Positions 36,610 to 44,200 of a stretch of 44,765 bases of DNA are shown one piece after another. The position numbers and the translations under genes were made by a program. The notes under the pieces are model-generated. The model had not been told where the DNA came from and ran no database searches. It worked only from the letters and a program-made list of their open reading frames with translations. Position 1 is the stretch's first letter; every line of letters begins with the position of its first letter. The DNA is taken from the IMG/VR virus record IMGVR_UViG_3300020152_000001, positions 1-44,765 of that record, one strand, 5' to 3'. Source of the DNA: a virus.

Positions 36610-37148
36610 GCGAAGAAAAGAAAGAAATCATCGACGTTCTCCAAGGCTGCATCGACAGCCTGAAGTACGTCAACGACGAGTTCGAAGGCCTCAGCGGCTG
36701 GGGCGTTCGCGCCGAGCGCATGGGCAAGGCCGCTCAGCTCATCGAGAAGCTGAAAGTCGAACCCCAAGGCATGCGTCTGGCCGAATACATGATGCTCAAA
36801 GAATACGAGCGCGACCTCTTCGGCTACACGCTGACGAAGCTCCTGACGCCGGAGGCCGCAGATGCCCGGGTCACCGCCTACGGCAACGTCTACATCGTAC
36901 CCATGGCCTACAGCTACGCACATGGCCTCGGCATCGACATCCACATTCACGACCATCCCGGCAGCGTTCCGCCCTACGCGTCGGTGCCGTGCCATAACAC
37001 CCGCGTCTGGCGCGTGAACGTGCCCCGTTATCAAATTACGGACTCGATGCTGGCGTGGGCTCTGCGCCGCCGTTTCGAGATCGACCACTACGACAGCAAG
37101 TGGCGCATGGAATTGGCGCAAGCGGCTTCGGGGAAAGTCGTTGTCTGA
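36606..37148 (+). CDS. Hypothetical protein with HxHxH segment
   Basis: 180 aa. An N-terminal helical part (IIDVLQGCIDSLKYVNDEFE), then a His-rich stretch (LGIDIHIHDHPGSVPPYASV) that could bind metal but has no matched family, and a C-terminal basic part. Overlaps the next gene's start by 8 nt. Function unknown. Confidence 0.76.
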   Translation: MSEEKKEIIDVLQGCIDSLKYVNDEFEGLSGWGVRAERMGKAAQLIEKLKVEPQGMRLAEYMMLKEYERDLFGYTLTKLLTPEAADARVTAYGNVYIVPMAYSYAHGLGIDIHIHDHPGSVPPYASVPCHNTRVWRVNVPRYQITDSMLAWALRRRFEIDHYDSKWRMELAQAASGKVVV

Positions 37149-37716
37149 GTCCCAACCCATTTCCGGCGAACGCATCGAGCGCGTTCTCGGCATGCTGACG
37201 ATGTCGAGCGTGGCCTCGTGCTCATGCGATACCAAGTCACCTGACCCCAACTTCCACGCGGTCACGTGCTTGTATCGCACGCTCCAAGAAGCCTACACTC
37301 TCATCTCCGAACTCGTCGGCCGCAATCCCGGCTGGCAGATGCCCAACCTCTTCGATCCGCCGGACACGTTGCCGAAGCCACTGGGGCCGCCGTTTGCCCC
37401 GGTGTCGCCGATCGAGATGCCGCCTTACGAATTCCAGCAAGGCGAAGGGCCATCGCAAGTGTCGTCGACGCCGGACACTCACTCGTTGCCACCGGGAATC
37501 ACGGTGACCGTGGTGCCGCCGCCGCAGAGCTACTATGTCGACCCCACGGCCGCAGAAATTCAGTATCGCCGGCTGACGACAGGGCAAGGCCTGAAAGCCT
37601 GCGAACGCGAACTCGTGCGAGATCGAGCCATCGTCGCCATCAAGAGCCTCGACGGCGGACCTCGTGACCTCCCCACCATCAAAGACATTCTCACGGTTTT
37701 GATCAGAGCCCAATGA
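37141..37716 (+). CDS. Hypothetical protein (TTG start)
   Basis: 191 aa. N-terminal helices (ERIERVLGMLTMSSVASCSC) with a CSCD..CLY pair of Cys, a long Pro-rich middle (~75-140: PPDTLPKPLGPPFAPVSPIE), then a helical C-terminal part (GLKACERELVRDRAIVAIKS). The Pro-rich region suggests an extended linker. Function unknown. Confidence 0.74.
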   Translation: MSESQPISGERIERVLGMLTMSSVASCSCDTKSPDPNFHAVTCLYRTLQEAYTLISELVGRNPGWQMPNLFDPPDTLPKPLGPPFAPVSPIEMPPYEFQQGEGPSQVSSTPDTHSLPPGITVTVVPPPQSYYVDPTAAEIQYRRLTTGQGLKACERELVRDRAIVAIKSLDGGPRDLPTIKDILTVLIRAQ

Positions 37717-38615
37717 CGACGATTCCCACCTACTGCTCCGTTGAAGACAACATCCCCGAGGACTGGCGGGACTATGAAGTCTACGACCGAAAAGCCGGCC
37801 TTGTGTTGAAGGACGTTGTCGAGGTCGACACCAACTGTTCGAAGCCGTGGGCGCGCGTCTACATTCTCGACTCCAAGGGCAATTTGCAGTTCGACAAGTG
37901 GGGCGCAGCTCTCACCGAGATCAAGCACGGCGACTTCGAGATACGTCTGAGCGATTGGGCCAAGGAACGCCGCGACGCCGAGAAGAAGGCCGGTGAAGTC
38001 AGGCTGAGCTACGTCAGCGAATCCGACTTCGGGCGCTTCCTGAAGACTCCGCTGCCTCCTGGGAAGTTCGTGCCGTTGTCTCGGAGTCTCGCACAGGGCG
38101 GCAGCGTCACCGGCCGCTCGTCGGCGAAAGACGCCAACGGCAACGCTCCTGGCGCCGCAGCACCTGCGCCTGTAGTCAACGGCGGCGTCACGATCACTAT
38201 CAACTCGAAGGACCTCGCTGACGATTACAAGAAGGGCGCCTTCGATCTCGATGCCAAGATCAAAGAAATGGTCGCTCGCAAGGCCAAGCAACTGGACCGT
38301 GATCTCGCACGCTTCGAAGACGACGGCGGACCCTCAGGCGACCGCATTGTCACCGTACATCCTCGCGCTCTGGAGCTGCTCAACGATGACGAGCGTAGCC
38401 ACCACGACGCTTTGATGAACCACGTTGCCGGCGAAGTTGTCGAGCAAACGGCGGAGACGATTCTCAAAGCCATCTTCGCTCAGTTTCCCGAATACGAATT
38501 CGTGCGCGTCGATCGTCGCTCCAGCGAGCCCGTAGCCGTGCTCCGCCGCCGCGATCCCCAGTCGCTGATCGGCGACAGCGGGGCCGAATTCACGTGGCCG
38601 GGTTGGATTCGATGA
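37713..38615 (+). CDS. Hypothetical protein, largest unknown of the right arm
   Basis: 300 aa. Residues ~1-90 are mixed alpha/beta (DYEVYDRKAGLVLKDVVEVD, PWARVYILDSKGNLQFDKWG), then a Gly/Ala/Pro-rich linker (~130-150), then a helical acidic part (DLDAKIKEMVARKAKQLDRD, HHDALMNHVAGEVVEQTAET) and a terminal strand region with RRSSEPVAVLRRRD. The two-domain layout joined by a linker is clear; the activity is not. Confidence 0.78.
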   Translation: MTTIPTYCSVEDNIPEDWRDYEVYDRKAGLVLKDVVEVDTNCSKPWARVYILDSKGNLQFDKWGAALTEIKHGDFEIRLSDWAKERRDAEKKAGEVRLSYVSESDFGRFLKTPLPPGKFVPLSRSLAQGGSVTGRSSAKDANGNAPGAAAPAPVVNGGVTITINSKDLADDYKKGAFDLDAKIKEMVARKAKQLDRDLARFEDDGGPSGDRIVTVHPRALELLNDDERSHHDALMNHVAGEVVEQTAETILKAIFAQFPEYEFVRVDRRSSEPVAVLRRRDPQSLIGDSGAEFTWPGWIR

Positions 38616-39061
38616 AGCGGATTGTCTTCCTCGAAGTCACGAGCTGGCGCGGAATCAGCATCGGAGCCGAGCACTATTACGGCCACCTCATCTCCTACAA
38701 CGGAGAGGGGCTGGACAAGGTTGAACTGAAGAGGAAGCTCACGGCGAAGGATGCCGTTGCTCTGAATAAAAAAGACAGCAGCATCACGTCTCATTCTCGG
38801 TGGAAGGCCGGCGAAGAGGTCGGTCGCTTCGACACACGCGAGCAAGTAAAAGTCGCAGCCTTAAAAGCCTTCGCCGAGCGCTTCAACAGCGACGACATCC
38901 TTCTCATGGGCCGCTATGTCGGCGGTGTCCCCGGAGAGCAGCCGTTGTCCGTGCCCGAGGAATGGGAGCGTAAGTTCGCGGCGCTGCGAGGGCCCAACCC
39001 CGACTACAAAGCCATCTCTGCTCTTGAGAAAGAGCTTTTTGAAGCCGGGTATCGCACATGA
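38612..39061 (+). CDS. Hypothetical protein
   Basis: 149 aa. MKRIVFLEVTSWRGISIGAE and HYYGHLISYNGEGLDKVELK, followed by a helix-rich charged part. The ATG overlaps the previous stop. No motif recognised. Confidence 0.76.
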   Translation: MKRIVFLEVTSWRGISIGAEHYYGHLISYNGEGLDKVELKRKLTAKDAVALNKKDSSITSHSRWKAGEEVGRFDTREQVKVAALKAFAERFNSDDILLMGRYVGGVPGEQPLSVPEEWERKFAALRGPNPDYKAISALEKELFEAGYRT

Positions 39062-39627
39062 GTGACGACTTCTCCGGCGACAACGTCGAATTCCATCGCG
39101 GCGAAGCTGCTGAAATCAAGAACTCGCTGACGGCGAAGCAGCGAACTCTCACGCCTAAGGCCTGGGCCGCTATCGTTCGCGCCAATCCCGGTATCCCCTT
39201 CGACGAACCCTATGTCGACACTCCGTCTCGTCGCTGGCGCGTCGTCAACTCCGAAGAGTTTCAGCACGAGCTCTACGCGCATCTCAAGCGCATCGGCGCC
39301 GGCCGTTTCAAATCCGTTACGGGTCCCGGCCGCAGCGGCGCCGTGGCCGCAGTCTTCGCCAGCCACTGGCTGGGGATTCCCTACGTACCGCCGCAGGGGC
39401 AATTCCCTCCGGCATTGCGTCCGGTTCTCATCATCGACACCGCCGAGTGGACTGGCGCCACTCTTCGCAAGGCTCAACGCAAACTCACCGAGCGCGGCAT
39501 CGAGAGCGAACGTCACGCCGTCTTCAACGAGAAGGCCAACGGCCTCGTGAAGTTCTGGTACGAGGACGCCGTTGTCCGGCGTCGTAATTTAGACCTACAA
39601 CCGTCAGGAGGAATTGACATTGTCTGA
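39058..39627 (+). CDS. Phosphoribosyltransferase-like protein
   Basis: 189 aa. GPGRSGAVAAVFASHWLGIP and PVLIIDTAEWTGATLRKAQRKL match the two signature segments of type I phosphoribosyltransferases: the helix after strand 1 and the PRPP loop hD(T/D)xxxTG(A/G)T. In the PRPP loop the usual second acidic residue is replaced (IIDTAEWTGATL). The substrate base cannot be told from sequence. With thyA this gives the phage two nucleotide-metabolism genes. ATGA coupling upstream. Confidence 0.78.
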   Translation: MSDDFSGDNVEFHRGEAAEIKNSLTAKQRTLTPKAWAAIVRANPGIPFDEPYVDTPSRRWRVVNSEEFQHELYAHLKRIGAGRFKSVTGPGRSGAVAAVFASHWLGIPYVPPQGQFPPALRPVLIIDTAEWTGATLRKAQRKLTERGIESERHAVFNEKANGLVKFWYEDAVVRRRNLDLQPSGGIDIV

Positions 39628-40093
39628 TAGCGCAGCACCCAACACAGATGAAGAGCTGGCGCAGGAGCGCGCCGAACACGCCGAGGAAATGCGGAAGCTC
39701 CGCGAAGCCCAAGAACGCGACACCGCAATGTGCTTGGGCTTCGGTCGGGCCGTGTCCAAAGTCGCGATGCAGCTTCGCGAGATGATCGATGCCGGCTATT
39801 TCAAAGCCTATCTCAGCGAGGAAGGCAGCAACGGCTTCGCCGTGCTCTCGCACCTCTGCAACGACTTCGATCGCGTGGCCTTCTGTGGTTTCTTCCCCAG
39901 CCGCAACCAAGCCATCAATCACGCAGTCGGCATGTCCAATGGTCCTGGCATGGGGCCCTACACGATCGTCGGCGTCACCGCTGACGGCGTCTGGATCGAA
40001 AGCGTCGGTCGCGATTACTGGGAAAAGGAATCACGACGCCGCGCCGAAGAGCAGAACCGCCAGCGACGCATTCGCTTGGCCGAGATCGGCTGA
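39620..40093 (+). CDS. Hypothetical protein (TTG start)
   Basis: 157 aa. CAGGAGGAA lies before TTG 39614 and TTG 39620; spacing favours 39620. An N-terminal charged coiled coil (EELAQERAEHAEEMRKLREA), then a folded part (YFKAYLSEEGSNGFAVLSHL, NDFDRVAFCGFFPSRNQAIN) and a basic C-terminal helix. Function unknown. Confidence 0.74.
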   Translation: MSDSAAPNTDEELAQERAEHAEEMRKLREAQERDTAMCLGFGRAVSKVAMQLREMIDAGYFKAYLSEEGSNGFAVLSHLCNDFDRVAFCGFFPSRNQAINHAVGMSNGPGMGPYTIVGVTADGVWIESVGRDYWEKESRRRAEEQNRQRRIRLAEIG

Positions 40094-40314
40094 TGAAGCG
40101 CAGCGAAGCCCGGCGGCGCGGACTCAAGAAGTACGCCCCCGATCAGCCGTGCGTTCACGGTCACCGCCTGCGCTACACTAGCACCGGCGGCTGCGTCGCC
40201 TGTCAGCAAGCAGCGAACGAGAAAACGCAGGCACAAACTCCCTACCACGAACGCGTCACCGGCGGCGGCGTTTGGGGCACCGAAATCGATGAGTTCTTGA
40301 ACGCCTATGAGTAG
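40093..40314 (+). CDS. Zinc-binding small protein
   Basis: 73 aa. PCVHGHRLRYTSTGGCVACQ gives C-x2-H-x12-C-x2-C (with an extra His), like the N-terminal zinc knuckles of phage endonuclease VII-associated or HNH-accessory proteins. Basic N terminus (KRSEARRRGLKKYAP). Possible nucleic-acid binding; unproven. Confidence 0.78.
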   Translation: MKRSEARRRGLKKYAPDQPCVHGHRLRYTSTGGCVACQQAANEKTQAQTPYHERVTGGGVWGTEIDEFLNAYE

Positions 40315-40681
40315 CGTCCGCGAAGCTCCGAAATACAAGCGCCCGCCGATGGTGGTGGTGGAGCGAAGCCGAGAAGAGCGAATTCTCGGCCGCTTCGATG
40401 CCGACGATCGCGATCTCTTTCGCTTTAGCGAACCCGTGAAGCTCCGCGCTCCATCAAAAGGCCGGCGTCTTCGCGTCGTCGCGATTGAGCCCATGGGCGG
40501 CTACTGGCGCGTCACCGAGGCCTTCAGCGTCCGCACCAGCGAAGAGGTTCGGCTTCTCGACGGTCGGTCTCTCGATGTCCGCAATAGCGAAATCGAAGAG
40601 CGGACCCGGGATGTCTTCGACGCTGACGAGATCGACTACCTCCAGCGATGCATGGAGACCGGCCGCCGCCCAGACATTTGA
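40307..40681 (+). CDS. Hypothetical protein
   Basis: 124 aa, basic and strand-rich (RPPMVVVERSREERILGRFD, GRRLRVVAIEPMGGYWRVTE), with an acidic C-terminal helix (DVFDADEIDYLQRCMETGRR). Last gene of its block, just before the next promoter. Confidence 0.75.
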   Translation: MSSVREAPKYKRPPMVVVERSREERILGRFDADDRDLFRFSEPVKLRAPSKGRRLRVVAIEPMGGYWRVTEAFSVRTSEEVRLLDGRSLDVRNSEIEERTRDVFDADEIDYLQRCMETGRRPDI

Positions 40682-40706
40682 ACCCGTTGTTAACTCTCTT
40701 TTACGC

Positions 40707-40735
40707 TTGCAATTTTCCCTGACCTCTTGTAGGTT
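40707..40735 (+). promoter_or_regulatory. Promoter of the 40.8-42.7 kb operon
   Basis: TTGCAA, 17 nt, TAGGTT with G before it, preceded by CTTTTACGC; GTTAACT lies ~12 nt upstream. A second GCTTACAT site lies 10 nt further down. Confidence 0.58.
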
Positions 40736-40768
40736 CAGCTTACATTCGAGAGAGACGGAGAAACGGGA

Positions 40769-41404
40769 TTGGCTTACGCGGTTCAAAATGAAAAACGCCA
40801 GGATGGCCGCTACGCGGCCGTAATCGCGAACGACAACGGCAGGCTCTACGCCGTGGGCTTCGATGATCAAGGCGTCCTCCGCGAAAGCCATCGCCTGATC
40901 ATGCGCCGAGCCCGCAACTGGCGCCGTAGCAGCATGACCGACTACGCCCAGAAGTGCCCGATGAAGGCCGACAACCCCGAGATCATCGCCGTGGCGAAGT
41001 TCATTCGCGACGACCTCGGCGTCCCTGTGATCGTGCCGGCGACCCAGCCGAAGGCCAAGCGCCGCCCGCCGATGAAGGGCATCGCCGCTGAAGCCGTGAT
41101 CGAGGAAGCGTTCGCCGCCGCACGCGAAGCCAGCTTCCGCCAGTGGCTCCGCGACGGCCAGCAGGACATCGGCGCCTGCGGTGGCTACATGCTCAACATC
41201 GACGCCCGCAGCCCCGTGGCCAAACTCCTGCTTGAGCAGAAGCGGGGCTACCGCGCTCACAAGGGCGTCGGCGTCATGTATCCGCGCCACGACGACATCC
41301 GCAGCCAGCACATGGAAATCTGCGTCCAAGCCGGCCGCGCCGCCAAGGCCGTCTTCGAGAAGTACGGCGTCCGCATTCTCGAAGCCCGGAGCTATATCGA
41401 CTGA
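40769..41404 (+). CDS. Hypothetical protein (TTG start)
   Basis: 211 aa. GGAGAAACGGG precedes the TTG. Strands first (YAAVIANDNGRLYAVGFDDQ), then a basic helical part (LIMRRARNWRRSSMTDYAQK), and a helical C-terminal half (GIAAEAVIEEAFAAAREASF, HMEICVQAGRAAKAVFEKYG). Function unknown. Confidence 0.76.
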   Translation: MAYAVQNEKRQDGRYAAVIANDNGRLYAVGFDDQGVLRESHRLIMRRARNWRRSSMTDYAQKCPMKADNPEIIAVAKFIRDDLGVPVIVPATQPKAKRRPPMKGIAAEAVIEEAFAAAREASFRQWLRDGQQDIGACGGYMLNIDARSPVAKLLLEQKRGYRAHKGVGVMYPRHDDIRSQHMEICVQAGRAAKAVFEKYGVRILEARSYID

Positions 41405-41601
41405 TGTACGGCTCCGTCTTCGATACACCCCGCGCTGTCTCGGGCCCGGCATCCGGGCCCTATTACGCCAACGTTCGCACGGTCACCGGCTGGACGAAGA
41501 TGACGCCGTATGAGGTCCGCCGCTATCACGGCCTCTACTCGATCGCCGCACATAATGAGTTCATGAACGAGCACTATCCGACGACGGAACTGCCGCAATG
41601 A
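41404..41601 (+). CDS. Small hypothetical protein
   Basis: 65 aa, Tyr-rich (MYGSVFDTPRAVSGPASGPY, MTPYEVRRYHGLYSIAAHNE). TGATG coupling upstream, ATGA downstream. Unknown function. Confidence 0.72.
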   Translation: MYGSVFDTPRAVSGPASGPYYANVRTVTGWTKMTPYEVRRYHGLYSIAAHNEFMNEHYPTTELPQ

Positions 41602-41792
41602 ATGCCCTACCTGTAGAACGCGAGATCGACCTCGTTATCACCTCTCGCGACCACACCCACCTCGCCGGCGCCTTCGTTTGGGATAGAACGATTGAGGGCC
41701 GCGAATACTGGAACGCACGCTTCGAAGGACGAGAACCCATCGACGATGAAGTCGTGGCCAAGCTCCAACGCATCAAGCAGGACGGCCGCTAA
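41598..41792 (+). CDS. Small hypothetical protein
   Basis: 64 aa. NALPVEREIDLVITSRDHTH, LAGAFVWDRTIEGREYWNAR. Strand-rich; unknown function. Coupled on both sides. Confidence 0.72.
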   Translation: MNALPVEREIDLVITSRDHTHLAGAFVWDRTIEGREYWNARFEGREPIDDEVVAKLQRIKQDGR

Positions 41793-42061
41793 TGTCGATG
41801 TCTCCCAAGGATGCGTGGCTCTACGCCGCGAGCTGGGGCAGCTACATACGTGCTGGTGACCCTGGCGCCTGCATGTACGGCTTCAACGAGAACTTCCACG
41901 TGCAGTCGGAAGATCACCGCGCCGCCTGTCTGAAATACATTTCTGACTGCCGGCTCCAAGTCGAAGCCAACCCCGACCACTACGAGCCCGACGAGCTTGA
42001 GCAAATGGATGCCTTCGTGGCCGCGCTGAAGGCGGCTCCGGCGGCGCAGCGTGCGGCATGA
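41792..42061 (+). CDS. Hypothetical helical protein
   Basis: 89 aa, helical with acidic surface (CLKYISDCRLQVEANPDHYE, PDELEQMDAFVAALKAAPAA). Unknown function. Confidence 0.72.
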   Translation: MSMSPKDAWLYAASWGSYIRAGDPGACMYGFNENFHVQSEDHRAACLKYISDCRLQVEANPDHYEPDELEQMDAFVAALKAAPAAQRAA

Positions 42062-42240
42062 AGATGCGCATGACGCTTATCGTCGAGTATGACGCCGATC
42101 CTACTTGGTACGGCAAGGCCGCAGGCAATCCTGAAGCCATGGCCGCCGTCGACAAAAACAACTTCAGCGACCCATTTGAGATCGCTGGATTTCTGGAAAG
42201 CAAAGACTTCGAGGTCAAAGTAGAGGTTCTGCCTGAATGA
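42058..42240 (+). CDS. 60-aa protein
   Basis: MKMRMTLIVEYDADPTWYGK then an acidic helix and a final strand (FEVKVEVLPE): ferredoxin-like beta-alpha-beta layout. ATGA overlap. Unknown function. Confidence 0.72.
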   Translation: MKMRMTLIVEYDADPTWYGKAAGNPEAMAAVDKNNFSDPFEIAGFLESKDFEVKVEVLPE

Positions 42241-42470
42241 CCGACGAGATCGCGATCATCGCCATGAACCTCACAGGCCCGGCCAAGCGCTTCATGCTCT
42301 GGGTCACCGGCAGCAAGCGCGTTGACGGCAAGGCCGTCGCCTGGATCGACCATGGCGAGAGCGAAGAGTGCCTGAACTACGGCCTCGTCACTCGCACAGC
42401 AACTGACGCCTACGCGACCGAACGCGGCGACGAAGTCGGCCGCTATCTCCGCCAGATTGGTTTCAAATAG
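42237..42470 (+). CDS. Hypothetical protein
   Basis: 77 aa. EIAIIAMNLTGPAKRFMLWV then GKAVAWIDHGESEECLNYGL. Small alpha/beta; function unknown. ATGA overlap. Confidence 0.72.
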   Translation: MTDEIAIIAMNLTGPAKRFMLWVTGSKRVDGKAVAWIDHGESEECLNYGLVTRTATDAYATERGDEVGRYLRQIGFK

Positions 42471-42478
42471 AGGACTTC

Positions 42479-42676
42479 ATGACTCACGCTCAAGACACCG
42501 CGCCCACTGAAAAAGACCTCGCCGACGCCGTCCGGGAAGCCGCCAAGACCCTGAACCGCGCCGCCGCCAACGCCGCTGCTGCCGACATCGCCGTCGAGTA
42601 CGAGATCGACGACATCCACGTCCACGGTACGCTGACGCATCCGGAAATCCGAGCCAGCGTCTTCAAGCAGCTCTAA
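42479..42676 (+). CDS. 65-aa acidic helical protein
   Basis: EKDLADAVREAAKTLNRAAA, then ADIAVEYEIDDIHVHGTLTH. Starts 8 nt after the preceding stop. Last gene of its block. Unknown function. Confidence 0.7.
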   Translation: MTHAQDTAPTEKDLADAVREAAKTLNRAAANAAAADIAVEYEIDDIHVHGTLTHPEIRASVFKQL

Positions 42677-42691
42677 TCTCGTAAGTCTCGC

Positions 42692-42719
42692 TTGACAGCG
42701 CTTGCGACCTGAGGTAAGT
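42692..42719 (+). promoter_or_regulatory. Promoter of the exonuclease-BCS1 operon
   Basis: TTGACA, 16 nt, GTAAGT with G before it, preceded by CGTAAGTCTCGC. The same GTAAGTCTCGCTTACA element recurs at 42714, directly before the ATG, so the leader is very short or absent. Confidence 0.62.
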
Positions 42720-42728
42720 CTCGCTTAC

Positions 42729-43481
42729 ATGTCCCGATTTGATTTCATCCCCGAGAACGAGGTCTGGATCGTCGTCGACGTAGAGTCTGACGGCCCAGCC
42801 CCCGGCATCTACTCGATGGTGAGCTTCGGGGCGGTGGTCGTGGCTCCGGGCTTTCAGCAGACCTTCTACGGGAAGACTCGACCGCTCCCCGACGCCAAGT
42901 GGCAGATGGCCGCTCTCGCCGTCAGCGGCTTCACTCGTGGCGAGCACGAAGGCTTCGACGACCCGAAGCACGTGATGATGCAGTTCGATCGGTGGCTGAC
43001 CGAAATTCACGATCGCATCCCCGCGTTCGCCGGTGGCCGGCGTCTCGTTTTCTGGTCGGACAATAATGGCTTCGACTGGCAGTTCATCAATTATTACCTC
43101 CACCGCTTCGTCGACAACAACCCCTTTGGCTACAGCAGCCGGCGCATCGCCGACTACGCTGCTGGTATCGGACTTCGCGGGTGGAAGCATCTCCGCGTCA
43201 CCGATCACACGCACAACCCCGTCGACGACGCCACGGGCAACGCTGAAGCGCTGGCGAAGATCATGGAAATGGGTTTGCCGCAGACGCCACGGAAACCCAC
43301 CGCCGCGATCACCGAAATCACCCCCAGCCACAAGAGCGTTGCCGGGCAAGCCAGCGATCTCGAAGTCGCGGCGCAGCTCCTCGATAGCGGCAGCCTCTAT
43401 CCCCTAGAGCTTCGCGCCTTTCGCGTTCGGCAAGCGGCGCGGACCCTCATCGAACTCGCAAAACAAGCAGGTATGAAATGA
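42729..43481 (+). CDS. DEDDh 3'-5' exonuclease
   Basis: 250 aa. Exonuclease motifs: VVDVESDGPAPGIYSMVSFGA (Exo I, D-x-E), SDNNGFDWQFINYYL (Exo II, Asp), and HNPVDDATGNAEALAKI (Exo III, H-x4-D). The domain spans ~10-190 and resembles the RNase T/DnaQ-type fold; the last ~60 residues are a helical tail. It could trim DNA or RNA ends, for example in recombination or tRNA/tmRNA maturation, but substrate specificity cannot be inferred. The start ATG is chosen 27 nt inside a longer frame, close to the -10. Confidence 0.88.
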   Translation: MSRFDFIPENEVWIVVDVESDGPAPGIYSMVSFGAVVVAPGFQQTFYGKTRPLPDAKWQMAALAVSGFTRGEHEGFDDPKHVMMQFDRWLTEIHDRIPAFAGGRRLVFWSDNNGFDWQFINYYLHRFVDNNPFGYSSRRIADYAAGIGLRGWKHLRVTDHTHNPVDDATGNAEALAKIMEMGLPQTPRKPTAAITEITPSHKSVAGQASDLEVAAQLLDSGSLYPLELRAFRVRQAARTLIELAKQAGMK

Positions 43482-43789
43482 GATCGACCATGGTCCTGGC
43501 CGCAGCTGCGGCGTTGGCAATGTCCGGCAGGATGATGTGCGAGCCCGGCCTCGGCAAGACCCTCGAACCGCCGGAGCCCGTCGACCCTGAACCCCAACGC
43601 CCACCGAAACGCACGACGCGCGTCGAATACACGGTCGACGCCAACACCGGCACCCAACGCACCCACGCGAGAACGCGGGAGATGCAACGCTACGCGCGTC
43701 AGCAAGCCCGCATCGCCGAAAAACGCGCAGCGCGCGCCGCCAAAGAAGCGGCGGAGAAGGAAAACGATAATGGCGGAAGCGAAGGCTAA
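43478..43789 (+). CDS. Exported basic coiled-coil protein
   Basis: 103 aa. MRSTMVLAAAAALAMSGRMM is a possible signal sequence. A Pro/Glu-rich linker (EPPEPVDPEPQRPPKRTTR) follows, then a highly basic helix (REMQRYARQQARIAEKRAAR). Contains an in-frame ACCCAACGC. Function unknown. Confidence 0.7.
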   Translation: MRSTMVLAAAAALAMSGRMMCEPGLGKTLEPPEPVDPEPQRPPKRTTRVEYTVDANTGTQRTHARTREMQRYARQQARIAEKRAARAAKEAAEKENDNGGSEG

Positions 43790-44027
43790 GCCCAAGAAGC
43801 AGCTCGCCTACGAGCAAGTGCTAACCCTTGTCGAAGTCTCAGTGATCATGCTGACTTCGAAGCCCGGCGACGACATCGCGCGATCGAAACTCGTCGGCGA
43901 GTTTCGCGAGATGCTGCCGCCGAACACCAGCTACCGCGACGAAGACTTTGACCGCGCCGTCAATGAAACCTGTGTCTGCGTCGACAAGGGTCCGAGCGGC
44001 GGCGCCACGTATCGGATGCGTCGATGA
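43770..44027 (+). CDS. Hypothetical protein
   Basis: 85 aa. A helix-rich part (AYEQVLTLVEVSVIMLTSKP, IARSKLVGEFREMLPPNTSY) and a short C-terminal hairpin with one Cys pair (ETCVCVDKG). It overlaps the previous gene by 20 nt. Possibly a small winged-helix; unproven. Confidence 0.72.
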   Translation: MAEAKAKPKKQLAYEQVLTLVEVSVIMLTSKPGDDIARSKLVGEFREMLPPNTSYRDEDFDRAVNETCVCVDKGPSGGATYRMRR

Positions 44028-44200
44028 TCACTTACGAAAGCGCGAAAGAACGCGCCGAAGACATCCACACTCGCGTGCGTGAACTCAACGCCGCGATCGA
44101 CCGCGCGCGGAAGCTTGGCCTGGATGTCAGTCCCAGTGTCAACGAAGAGCACAAGGACGGCCCCATCAACGTCTTCATTCGGTTCATCACCAGCCTCTAA
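44024..44200 (+). CDS. 58-aa helical peptide
   Basis: MITYESAKERAEDIHTRVRE, LNAAIDRARKLGLDVSPSVN, ending FIRFITSL. Amphipathic helix plus short strand; ATGA overlap upstream and TAATG downstream. Unknown function, probably co-translated with the BCS1-like gene. Confidence 0.7.
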   Translation: MITYESAKERAEDIHTRVRELNAAIDRARKLGLDVSPSVNEEHKDGPINVFIRFITSL

